From a virus, in IMG/VR virus record IMGVR_UViG_3300027608_000087, positions 1 to 34,925 of that record: DNA of 34,925 bases. One strand, given 5' to 3'. A program made the position numbers and the translations under genes. The notes beneath the pieces are model-generated. The model saw only the letters and a list, made by a program, of their open reading frames with translations, searched no databases and was not told the DNA's origin. This document shows, one piece after another, positions 1 to 6,687 of the stretch. The first letter of the stretch is position 1; each line of letters begins with the position of its first letter.

Positions 1-1
1 A

Positions 2-262
2 GATTCTGTTAAGAATGCTAGAGATACTTTTAACATTATCCAGATACAAGATACTATGATCCATGTTCTATACCGTAGAGATAAGGAGAAAGATATAATT
101 ATAAAAAACCAAGATACAGTTATTCAGGCTCAGAGATATATTATTAATAGCCAGGATACTATTATTACCACTCAAGCTTTTGACATTAAAAGATTAAAGA
201 AGCAGAGAAATATTTCAGTATTATTAAATGCATTATTAACCACTGGACTGATTATCAAATGA
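2..262 (+). CDS. C-terminal part of a coiled-coil protein with hydrophobic tail (possible spanin-like lysis protein)
   Basis: The frame is open from the first bases of the window, so this is the 3' part of a gene that starts upstream; the ATG at 56 is probably internal. The visible 86 residues hold three spaced copies of a QDT[MVI]I element (IQDTMI, NQDTVI, SQDTII) inside a polar, heptad-like stretch, a basic patch (KRLKKQR) and a C-terminal hydrophobic run of about 16 residues ending at the stop. It overlaps the holin start by 4 bases (ATGA), so it belongs to the lysis cassette. A coiled coil next to a hydrophobic segment in this place suggests an inner-membrane spanin-like role, but no family is recognised and the N-terminus is missing. 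Confidence 0.6.
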   Translation, partial: DSVKNARDTFNIIQIQDTMIHVLYRRDKEKDIIIKNQDTVIQAQRYIINSQDTIITTQAFDIKRLKKQRNISVLLNALLTTGLIIK

Positions 263-756
263 AAACTAAAATAACCCTATTTACTTTGTCACTCTTCTCA
301 TTCTTTGCTCCAATTGAACTAAGTGCTATTCTCTTAATGTTTATAATTTTAGTAGACACAATAGTCAAACTTATATCCCTTAAGAAAATTGCATGTGATG
401 AAGGTAGAAAATATAAAGATGTCTTTAAATCTAAGTTGTTAAGAAGAGGTTATATCTTTAAAGGTGCTGGTTATTATATATTTGCAGGTGCTGTTTTTCC
501 ACTAGATTATTATGGTTTTACTCCATTTGCTCAAGGACTCATTAAAGCAACGGGATATGATATTATTATACCTTCTAAAGCTTTCTTTACAAATGCACTT
601 ATTTATATATTTGCCATTATAGAGTTATCATCTATTAATGAAAACTGGTTTGATCTTACAGGCAACAATATCTTTAGAGGAGTATTTAGAGTTGTTAAAG
701 CTATTAGAGGTGGAATACAAAAAGTCTCAGATACTTATAAAAACATAAAAGAGTAA
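259..756 (+). CDS. Putative phage holin (multi-span membrane protein)
   Basis: 165 residues with an N-terminal hydrophobic region that could form one or two spans (about residues 6-40), a central one with GAGYYIFAGAVFPL (about 70-90) and another near 105-125 (TNALIYIFAIIELSS), followed by a basic amphipathic C-terminus. The arrangement, with a short basic segment between spans, resembles the phage holin family 4 type (phi29/TcdE-like holins), which form membrane lesions that release or activate the endolysin. It starts on ATGA overlapping the preceding stop and lies 4 bases before the endolysin, a standard holin-endolysin order. The family assignment is from memory of sequence character; the membrane nature is directly visible. 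Confidence 0.75.
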   Translation: MKTKITLFTLSLFSFFAPIELSAILLMFIILVDTIVKLISLKKIACDEGRKYKDVFKSKLLRRGYIFKGAGYYIFAGAVFPLDYYGFTPFAQGLIKATGYDIIIPSKAFFTNALIYIFAIIELSSINENWFDLTGNNIFRGVFRVVKAIRGGIQKVSDTYKNIKE

Positions 757-759
757 CTT

Positions 760-1278
760 ATGAGCTATAGTTTTTTACAAGAAGAGAAGTCACCTAGAAT
801 TCTAGTTCAAGCTGTAAAACTACTTGGAGTTAAAGAAATAGTAGGTTCAAAACATAATCCAGTAATTATGGATTGGGCTAAAGAACTTAAATTAGATAAA
901 GTTTATACGGCAGATGAGATTCCATGGTGTGGTCTATTTATTGCATACTGTGCTCATGAAGCTGGTGTAGAAGTAGTTGATAAACCTCTCTGGGCTTTAA
1001 ATTGGGCTAAATACGGAACTAAAGTAACTGAACCTATGCTAGGTGATATACTTACCTTTAAAAGAAACGGAGGAGGGCACGTAGGACTTTATGTAGGAGA
1101 AGATAAAGATTGTTACCATGTGCTTGGTGGAAACCAGGGAAACTCAGTATCAGTCACAAGAATATTAAAATCAAGATTGCACCAAGCAAGAAGAACGGCA
1201 TGGAAAGTTGCTCAACCAGCAAATGTCCGTAAAATTCAACTTAGTGCAAAAGGTATAATCAGTAAAAATGAAGCATAA
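760..1278 (+). CDS. Endolysin, CHAP/NlpC-P60-like peptidoglycan hydrolase (TIGR02594-type)
   Basis: 172 residues. The hallmarks of a papain-fold cell-wall hydrolase are visible: the catalytic Cys57 in PWCGLFIAYCAHEAG, His107 in GGGHVGLYVGED, and a polar residue region GGNQGNSV around 123-129. The family (TIGR02594-type, CHAP superfamily) cleaves peptide or amide bonds in peptidoglycan. There is no signal peptide, so export would depend on the holin encoded immediately upstream. The domain fills most of the protein; the last 25 residues are a basic tail that may bind the wall or be dispensable. The downstream ATG overlaps the stop (TAATG), indicating translational coupling. Confidence 0.88.
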   Translation: MSYSFLQEEKSPRILVQAVKLLGVKEIVGSKHNPVIMDWAKELKLDKVYTADEIPWCGLFIAYCAHEAGVEVVDKPLWALNWAKYGTKVTEPMLGDILTFKRNGGGHVGLYVGEDKDCYHVLGGNQGNSVSVTRILKSRLHQARRTAWKVAQPANVRKIQLSAKGIISKNEA

Positions 1279-1436
1279 TGAAATTTAGAAACAGTTGGAA
1301 TGCAACGGCTAAGCAATGGGATAAGCTAATAATAAGATTAAGAATCTCATCATTAGATATCTTTGCTCTTGAAGTAGATCTATCAAGAGACTTTTATTTA
1401 ATAACAATATTAAACTTAACTCTTAAAAACAGGTAA
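1278..1436 (+). CDS. Small hypothetical protein, 52 aa
   Basis: An ATG overlapping the endolysin stop codon (TAATG at 1276-1280) opens a 52-codon frame that fills the space up to the next gene exactly, ending 2 bases before the ATG at 1439. The product has a basic amphipathic N-terminus with two Trp (NSWNATAKQWDKLIIRLRI) and a hydrophobic C-terminal third (FYLITILNLTL). No family is recognised. The tight coupling on both sides and the absence of any other use of the interval are the main arguments that it is real; a small membrane-associated lysis accessory is one possibility. Confidence 0.55.
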   Translation: MKFRNSWNATAKQWDKLIIRLRISSLDIFALEVDLSRDFYLITILNLTLKNR

Positions 1437-1438
1437 TC

Positions 1439-1726
1439 ATGATACATAGTAAAAATCAAATGATCAGATCCATGAAGAGCTATGAAGTAGGTGGCTCTAG
1501 TTCTGATTGTAATTCACGTGATGGTGGATGTGGTGCTAAAAAAGCAGCTAGAAAAAATAATAGAAAAGCAGCTATGCGTAAAATTGGTAAAGCTATTGGG
1601 GGTGCTGGTAGTGCAGTTGGTACTGTAGTAGGAGGCGCACTTCTTGGCGCTGCAGGATACGGACTTAAAAAACTTTCTGAACAAAAGAAAGGTGGAACTG
1701 TAAAAAGAACTACTAAGAAAAAGTAA
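1439..1726 (+). CDS. Small basic glycine-zipper protein with terminal KKGG motif
   Basis: 95 residues. A basic region (about 35-48) precedes a Gly/Ala-rich hydrophobic segment with GxxxG spacing (about 52-76, IGGAGSAVGTVVGGALLGAA), which looks like a glycine zipper able to insert in or pack against a membrane. It has an early SYEVGGSSSDC element and ends in QKKGGTVKRTTKKK. That tail is nearly identical to the tail of the protein ending at 16808 (KKGGTVKRK) and belongs to the xxGG motif set found in many proteins of this window. It is the last gene before a strong terminator, so it closes the lysis operon. Function unknown; a pore or virion-membrane role is only inference. Confidence 0.7.
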   Translation: MIHSKNQMIRSMKSYEVGGSSSDCNSRDGGCGAKKAARKNNRKAAMRKIGKAIGGAGSAVGTVVGGALLGAAGYGLKKLSEQKKGGTVKRTTKKK

Positions 1727-1745
1727 TATTACTTAAACTACTATG

Positions 1746-1778
1746 ATCCAGGTACTTTCTGTGCCTGGATTTTTTTAT
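1746..1778 (+). terminator. Rho-independent terminator after the lysis cassette
   Basis: ATCCAGGTAC pairs with GTGCCTGGAT (10 bp including one G-T wobble) around a 5-base loop, followed by a T7 tract. It lies 19 bases after the stop at 1726 and before the next promoter-like site. Confidence 0.85.
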
Positions 1779-1800
1779 TTAAACCATATACATTTAAACT

Positions 1801-1829
1801 TATTTTGTATATTTGTTGTAAACCAATAA
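1801..1829 (+). promoter_or_regulatory. Promoter-like site TATTTTGTATATTTG plus AACCAATAA leader
   Basis: The element TTTTGTATATTTG ends 24 bases before the ATG at 1840, directly downstream of a terminator. TATATTTG matches the Bacteroidota -7 box TAnnTTTG. The same TTT(T)GTATATT core recurs before 9524 and 23677, with a variant before 25713. The leader AACCAATAA resembles the AACCAACAA found before other starts. Confidence 0.55.
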
Positions 1830-1839
1830 ATTAATAGTT

Positions 1840-2127
1840 ATGGAAAACCAACAAGAAAGAGAGTTTACAGCAGAAGAACTTGCTGCTCAAAAAGAACAAA
1901 TGCTTCAGTTTTATACGGAATCATTACCTTATTTAGAAGCACAACTTAAGTATGAAGATTTACTTATGAGAATTGATGAAGCTAGATTTAAAAGAAATAG
2001 TATTCAAATGCAATGGGCAATGATGATGCAAGCCCAGCAAGAACAAGAACCAGAAGGTGATGATTCTGATATAGATAATGATCCAAATATTCCTGAGCAA
2101 GGAAAAAAGAAGCTTAGAAAAGGATAA
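1840..2127 (+). CDS. Small Gln/Glu-rich coiled-coil protein, first gene of the packaging operon
   Basis: 95 residues, predicted almost entirely helical. Residues 10-70 have a coiled-coil character, with Glu/Gln/Met-rich repeats (QMQWAMMMQAQQEQEPEG), followed by an acidic linker (DDSDIDNDPN) and a basic tail (GKKKLRKG). No enzymatic motif. It is preceded by a terminator and promoter-like site and is 2 bases from the next gene. A small helical protein at this place is something I associate with crAss-like packaging operons, but its job is unknown. Confidence 0.7.
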   Translation: MENQQEREFTAEELAAQKEQMLQFYTESLPYLEAQLKYEDLLMRIDEARFKRNSIQMQWAMMMQAQQEQEPEGDDSDIDNDPNIPEQGKKKLRKG

Positions 2128-2129
2128 TC

Positions 2130-2510
2130 ATGGCTTTAGTAAATCAAGTACAGAAAAGAGTAAAAATGCCTAAATGGGATGTAGTTAAGTTCCAGATATT
2201 AGTGCATTGCTATATTAATAGAATTACTATGAGTGATTCTGATTTAAACTGTCTTACTTTACTAAGTCTTAATCAACCTATTGAACTTACTGAATTTTGT
2301 TATGATGCATCTTCAGAAGAATCTTGGATTTTTAAATCTCCACAGACTGTAAGAAACTGTATCAATAAGGCAGAAAAAAATAATCTGGTAGTTAAGGATT
2401 TAGAAAATAAAAAGATTATTTCTTTAAATCCTAGTTTAAAAATTCAAACTGAAGGTACAGTATTACTTGATTATAAATTTTTGGGGAATGAATCCGAAGA
2501 AGTCCACTAA
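2130..2510 (+). CDS. Conserved hypothetical protein (crAss-like type, possibly winged-helix)
   Basis: 126 residues, soluble, mixed helix and strand, with well-formed segments such as KWDVVKFQILVHCYINRI and SPQTVRNCINKAEKNNLVVK. The second looks like a recognition-helix-and-wing arrangement (helix, turn, helix, then a short strand), so a DNA-binding winged-helix fold is possible. It overlaps the start of the IHF-like gene by 23 bases and lies in the operon with terminase and portal genes, consistent with a DNA-handling or regulatory role in late gene expression or packaging. No named family is assigned. Confidence 0.65.
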   Translation: MALVNQVQKRVKMPKWDVVKFQILVHCYINRITMSDSDLNCLTLLSLNQPIELTEFCYDASSEESWIFKSPQTVRNCINKAEKNNLVVKDLENKKIISLNPSLKIQTEGTVLLDYKFLGNESEEVH

Positions 2511-2883
2511 ATTATATCAAGCAGTAGCAGAGGACTTAAATATGCCTGAGTCACTTGTTGAAAATTTAATAGAACTCTATTATAAAGATCTTAGAACTTG
2601 TATGTCACAATTAAGTCATACCAGAATAAATGTTACGGGTTTAGGTCATTTTTATGCTAAGTCTCAGAAGATAAAAAAAGATATTATCAGTATTAGTTCT
2701 ATTCTTAAGACGCATGATGTATCAACATTTAGAGCATATTTTAACAAAAAGAATTATGAAGAAACTTTAGATAGGCTTATTATTTTAGATAAAGAATTAA
2801 CAGAAGAAAAACAACTAAGAATTACTTATAAAGATGAAAGCAGCACTAAAAGCAATTTGGGAGAACAAGACCAAGATCATTGA
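2488..2883 (+). CDS. IHF/HU-like DNA-bending protein
   Basis: 131 residues from the ATG at 2488; a longer reading from TTG 2467 would add seven residues and is less likely. The N-terminal part forms the helical dimerisation region with the HU/IHF pattern (KLYQAVAEDLNMPESLVENL), followed by INVTGLGHFYAKSQKIK, which matches the beta-strand segment of HU/IHF (VxLxGFGxFxxxxR). The DNA-binding arm is less clear and the C-terminal 60 residues are an additional charged helical extension. IHF-like subunits are a recurrent component of crAss-like phages and probably bend phage DNA for transcription or packaging. The gene overlaps both neighbours. Confidence 0.75.
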   Translation: MNPKKSTKLYQAVAEDLNMPESLVENLIELYYKDLRTCMSQLSHTRINVTGLGHFYAKSQKIKKDIISISSILKTHDVSTFRAYFNKKNYEETLDRLIILDKELTEEKQLRITYKDESSTKSNLGEQDQDH

Positions 2884-3127
2884 AGGCATAAAGAACTCAG
2901 TAATTAGAGATGAGTTTGTAGAAGATGTAGCCCGTATGAGATTTGATGTCTGTGATGAATGCTCCAGTAAAGGAAAGAAATGTGCAGTAAAGGGTACATC
3001 ACCATGCTGTAATGAATGTGGATGCTCATTAGCTTTTAAGACCAGATCTCTTTCTTCAGACTGTCCACTTGGTAAGTGGCAAGCAATTGCTACAGAAGAA
3101 GAAGAAGATAAACTAGATGCACTATGA
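2834..3127 (+). CDS. Small zinc-ribbon/Cys-cluster protein
   Basis: 97 residues. After a 35-residue helical N-terminus come Cys40, Cys43 (CDEC), Cys50, then CCNECGC (58-64) and Cys76 in SSDCPLGKW, enough for one or two zinc sites. The C-terminal tail is a run of acidic residues (ATEEEEDKLDAL). The start lies 50 bases inside the preceding gene and the stop overlaps the next start (ATGA). Similar Cys-rich small proteins occur in many phage packaging modules and are presumed to bind DNA or protein; no specific role can be given. Confidence 0.75.
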   Translation: MKAALKAIWENKTKIIEGIKNSVIRDEFVEDVARMRFDVCDECSSKGKKCAVKGTSPCCNECGCSLAFKTRSLSSDCPLGKWQAIATEEEEDKLDAL

Positions 3128-3960
3128 GTATAGTATTTAATGCAGATGACCACAGTTATGTTAGTGTAGATCCAAATGATCAAATCAAATGGACTAGTGT
3201 AACAACATTGGTATCTAGTTTAAAGAAACCTTTTGATGCAAAGAAAGTAGCAGAAAGAGTAACTAAAAACAAGAAATCAAAATGGTATGATATTGATCCT
3301 AAAACTATTATAAAGATATGGGATAATGAAGCTAACAGAGCCACCACACTTGGTACATTTTATCATAACCAAAGAGAATCTGACTTATGTTCATTAGCAT
3401 CTATTGAAAGAGAGGGTGTAACAGTTCCGGTATTTAAACCTTATGAAGGAGAAAATGGTTTAAAAATTGCACCTTTACAGAAATTAGATCCAGGTGTGTA
3501 TCCTGAACATATGGTTTATCTCAAGTCAGCAGGCTTGTGTGGCCAATCAGATTTAGTTGAAGTAGTCAATGGTAGAGTTAACATCATTGACTACAAAACT
3601 AATAAAGAGATTAAAACAGAATCATACAAGAACTGGGAAGGCATGACAGATAAAATGCTTGACCCAGTACAGCATTTAGATGATTGTAACTTTAACCACT
3701 ATGCTTTACAGCTCAGTGTTTATATGTATATTATATTAAAGCATAACCCTAAGTTACAACCGGGTAAGATATTTATTCATCATATTACTTTTGAAACAGA
3801 TGGTGAAGATCAATATGGTTATCCTATTGCTAAGTTAGATGTAAATGGTGAGCCTATTGTAAAAGAAGTTATTCCAATGCCTGTGCCTTATCTATATGAT
3901 GAGGTTATTGCAATAATTAACTTTATGAAAGATCATCCACACTTAATTAAAAAGAAATGA
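3124..3960 (+). CDS. PD-(D/E)XK superfamily nuclease (RecB/Cas4-like)
   Basis: 278 residues. The signature elements of the PD-(D/E)XK exonuclease fold are in order: GTFYHN (77-82), an acidic residue in PEHMV (128), GQSD (140-143), the catalytic IIDYKTN (154-160, Asp156, Lys158), and the HYALQLSVY helix (192-200) with the Gln/Tyr of RecB-type motifs. Such enzymes process DNA ends; in crAss-like phages a nuclease of this class sits in the packaging or replication region. It overlaps its neighbours by 4 bases on each side, so it is translated with the terminase genes and may act in DNA-end processing before or during packaging. Confidence 0.85.
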   Translation: MSIVFNADDHSYVSVDPNDQIKWTSVTTLVSSLKKPFDAKKVAERVTKNKKSKWYDIDPKTIIKIWDNEANRATTLGTFYHNQRESDLCSLASIEREGVTVPVFKPYEGENGLKIAPLQKLDPGVYPEHMVYLKSAGLCGQSDLVEVVNGRVNIIDYKTNKEIKTESYKNWEGMTDKMLDPVQHLDDCNFNHYALQLSVYMYIILKHNPKLQPGKIFIHHITFETDGEDQYGYPIAKLDVNGEPIVKEVIPMPVPYLYDEVIAIINFMKDHPHLIKKK

Positions 3961-4472
3961 TTATAAGACTATTTGATGTTCAGAATGGTAAAGTAATTCC
4001 AACAGAACATTGCTATACACTTAAGGCACTTAAAGATATCATGGATAATTATCCAGATGATCATCTTAAAATATATCAGTATCTTTTTTACATGACATGC
4101 CCCAATCCAGATATGAATCCTTTCTTTCATACTCCTGAGATTGACAAAGAGCACATAATACTAAAAGAAATAGAAGCAGAATTTTCTACAGAGGATGATG
4201 ACATACATACAGCACTTTCATTCTGCCAGAGAATGTATGAAACTCCAACATCTAGAGCATATCAAGGTATGGCATCTATGTTAGATAGATTAGCTAGATA
4301 CATGGAAACTACACCTATTACTGCTGGTAGAGACGGTAACATTAATTCTCTTGTAGCAGCAGCAAAAAACTTTGACCAGATCAGAGCATCATTTAAAGGA
4401 GTATATAAAGATCTCCAAGATGAACAATCTAGTAAAGTAAGAGGTGGAATCGGAATGGCATATGACCAATAA
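3957..4472 (+). CDS. Conserved hypothetical protein directly upstream of TerL (candidate small terminase)
   Basis: 171 residues. The first half is mixed (MIIRLFDVQNGKV, a helix-rich region with YPDDHLKIYQYLFYM), the second half is helical and contains SRAYQGMASMLDRLARYM and NINSLVAAAKNFDQIRASFKG, which could be an oligomerising helical pair. It ends 2 bases before TerL. The position and helical C-terminal region make it the best candidate in the window for the DNA-recognising small terminase subunit, but no helix-turn-helix is evident. I remember related proteins in this position in crAss-like phages only as conserved unknowns. Confidence 0.6.
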   Translation: MIIRLFDVQNGKVIPTEHCYTLKALKDIMDNYPDDHLKIYQYLFYMTCPNPDMNPFFHTPEIDKEHIILKEIEAEFSTEDDDIHTALSFCQRMYETPTSRAYQGMASMLDRLARYMETTPITAGRDGNINSLVAAAKNFDQIRASFKGVYKDLQDEQSSKVRGGIGMAYDQ

Positions 4473-4474
4473 CT

Positions 4475-6682
4475 ATGAGTGAAATCTATCAAGACATACC
4501 AACCTATGACAACGGACAATGGACAACTACAAGCTTTGAATCCAGAGAAGACTTCAGTAACTTCATATTTGGGGTTTTCAAAGAACCTGGTAAGTACGGC
4601 TTCAATGACACTACTAATCAGATATTTATATCAGAGTCAAACAAGTTTAGAAGTGATGGAGTATATTGCACAGCCCCTTTCAAATCCAAAGACTTTATAG
4701 CTTATTGGGATGACCAAAAAGCAAAATGCAAAAAAGGCATAATAGTTAAAGATTCTGGTAACACATGGTTTCTTGCAAGAGAATACTATATGTGGTTAAA
4801 CTTCTTACCAATCTTTGATAAAGAAATACAGAAGTTTGGATTTGCTAAGATAAGGGATGCACAATATCACATGGCTCTTTATGAACTATTAGCAGAACTA
4901 AATTACAAACATGTAGCTATTCTAAAGAAACGTCAGATTGCATCTTCTTACTACCATATGGGTAAACTATTAAACCAGCAGTGGTTTGAACCAGGGGTTA
5001 CTCTTAAGATAGGTGCCTCACTCAAAGACTATATTAATGAAAAGGGTTCCTGGAAATTCTTACAGGAATACGCAGCATTCTTAAATGAGCATACAGCATG
5101 GTATAGACCTATGTCTCCTGACAAGGTAATGATGTGGCAACAAAAGATTGAAGTAAGAAAAGGAGATAGAAAAACAGAAGTTGGCCTTAAAGGTACTATA
5201 CAAGGTATGTCATTTGAAAAAGATCCAACAAATGGTGTAGGGGGTCCGGTAAAATACTTCTTTCATGAGGAAGCCGGTATTGCTCCAAAGATGGATCAGA
5301 CATATGAGTATATGCGCCCAGCTATGAGATCAGGTATGGTTACTACAGGTATGTTTATTGCAGCAGGATCTGTGGGTGACTTGTCTCAGTGTGAACCACT
5401 AAGAGATATGATCTTGAATCCACTTTCAAAAGATATATATGCAGTTGAAACTAACCTTATTGATGAGAAAGGTACTATTGGTATGTCAGGATTATTTATT
5501 CCTGAGCAATGGTCAATGCCTCCTTATATTGATGAGTTCGGTAATTCTTTGGTGGAAGAAGCTCTTATAGCTTTAGATAATCAGTTTGAACAATGGAAGA
5601 AAGAACTTAATCCAGAAGATTACCAGTTAAGAATATCTCAGCACCCAAGAAATATTAGAGAAGCATTTGCACATAGATCAGTATCTATTTTTCCAACACA
5701 TTTAGTTGCTGCTCAACAAAGAAGGATTGAAGAGAAAGAATATGCATATGAGTTCTTAGATATCTTTACAGATGATATAGGTAAAGTTGCTGTAAGATCA
5801 ACTGATAAACAACCAATTAAAGAATTTCCAGTTACTAAAAAATCAGAAGATAAAACAGGTGTTCTGGTTGTATGGGAAAGACCAATTAAAGATCCTACAT
5901 TTGGTCAGTACTATGCATCTATTGACCCCGTATCAGAAGGTAAAACTACAACATCAGAATCACTCTGCTCTATCTATATCATGAAAGCTCCTGTAGAAGT
6001 AACAAAAGTTACTGTGGGAGAAACAGAAACTTACATAGAACCAGATAAAATTGTAGCTGCTTGGTGTGGTAGATTTGATGATATTAATAAAACTCACCAG
6101 AGACTAGAGTTAATCATAGAATGGTATAATGCTTGGACTCTAATTGAAAATAACATATCATTGTTTATTCAGTACATGATATCTAGAAAGAAACAAAAGT
6201 ATCTTGTACCAAAGAGTCAAATTATGTTCTTAAAAGATCTAGGTTCAAATGCTAATGTATTCCAAGAATATGGTTGGAAAAATACTGGTACATTATTTAA
6301 GGCTCACTTATTAAGTTATACTATAGAATACTGTAGAGAAGAACTAGATGTAGAAACTAAAACAGATGGTACTATTGTACGGACTAAGTACGGAATAGAA
6401 CGTATTCCAGATCCTATGTTACTTAAAGAAATGCAAGAGTATGCTGATGGGGTCAACGTGGATAGACTTGTATCATTTGCTGCATTAGTTGCATTCATGA
6501 GAATACAGCAAGCTAACAGAGGTTATTCTAAAAGAGTAATCATGGATGATGCTTCTAAAAACTTGCAAAAGTCAGAAAATTTGTTTAAATTAAATAAGAG
6601 TCCGTTCCGTCATATGGGAGGTGGCTCTAAAGTTATTAATGGTCAAGTTTTTAAAAGGTCAGCTTTTAAGAACTTTAAATAA
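4475..6682 (+). CDS. terL: Terminase large subunit (packaging ATPase/nuclease)
   Basis: 735 residues, in the range of crAss-like TerL. The ATPase domain shows a divergent Walker A-like segment (HVAILKKRQIASSYYH, about 146-161) in place of the usual GxxxxGK[ST], a Walker B (YFFHEEAG, about 261-268) with the catalytic Glu, and a coupling-motif-like MFIAAGSVGD (about 293-302). The nuclease domain begins with YYASIDPVSEG (about 480-490, first metal-binding Asp) and continues with CGRFDDINKTHQRLE and a late acidic region around LKDLGSNANV. It pumps phage DNA into the prohead through the portal encoded 5 bases downstream. The C-terminal 60 residues are basic. Confidence 0.92.
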   Translation: MSEIYQDIPTYDNGQWTTTSFESREDFSNFIFGVFKEPGKYGFNDTTNQIFISESNKFRSDGVYCTAPFKSKDFIAYWDDQKAKCKKGIIVKDSGNTWFLAREYYMWLNFLPIFDKEIQKFGFAKIRDAQYHMALYELLAELNYKHVAILKKRQIASSYYHMGKLLNQQWFEPGVTLKIGASLKDYINEKGSWKFLQEYAAFLNEHTAWYRPMSPDKVMMWQQKIEVRKGDRKTEVGLKGTIQGMSFEKDPTNGVGGPVKYFFHEEAGIAPKMDQTYEYMRPAMRSGMVTTGMFIAAGSVGDLSQCEPLRDMILNPLSKDIYAVETNLIDEKGTIGMSGLFIPEQWSMPPYIDEFGNSLVEEALIALDNQFEQWKKELNPEDYQLRISQHPRNIREAFAHRSVSIFPTHLVAAQQRRIEEKEYAYEFLDIFTDDIGKVAVRSTDKQPIKEFPVTKKSEDKTGVLVVWERPIKDPTFGQYYASIDPVSEGKTTTSESLCSIYIMKAPVEVTKVTVGETETYIEPDKIVAAWCGRFDDINKTHQRLELIIEWYNAWTLIENNISLFIQYMISRKKQKYLVPKSQIMFLKDLGSNANVFQEYGWKNTGTLFKAHLLSYTIEYCREELDVETKTDGTIVRTKYGIERIPDPMLLKEMQEYADGVNVDRLVSFAALVAFMRIQQANRGYSKRVIMDDASKNLQKSENLFKLNKSPFRHMGGGSKVINGQVFKRSAFKNFK

Positions 6683-6687
6683 TAGAT

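Noticed and set aside
56-58. ATG at 56 as the start of the first gene
   Set aside because: The frame continues upstream to the window edge with the same QDT repeat pattern, so the gene is cut by the window.
2467-2487. TTG start for the IHF-like gene
   Set aside because: It adds only MIINFWG before a good ATG at 2488 and overlaps the preceding gene further; HU/IHF proteins usually begin close to the first helix.
2815-3183. Minus-strand open frame of 122 codons
   Set aside because: It lies opposite the Zn-finger gene and its neighbours, has low-complexity Ser/hydrophobic composition, and no other gene of the window is on the minus strand.
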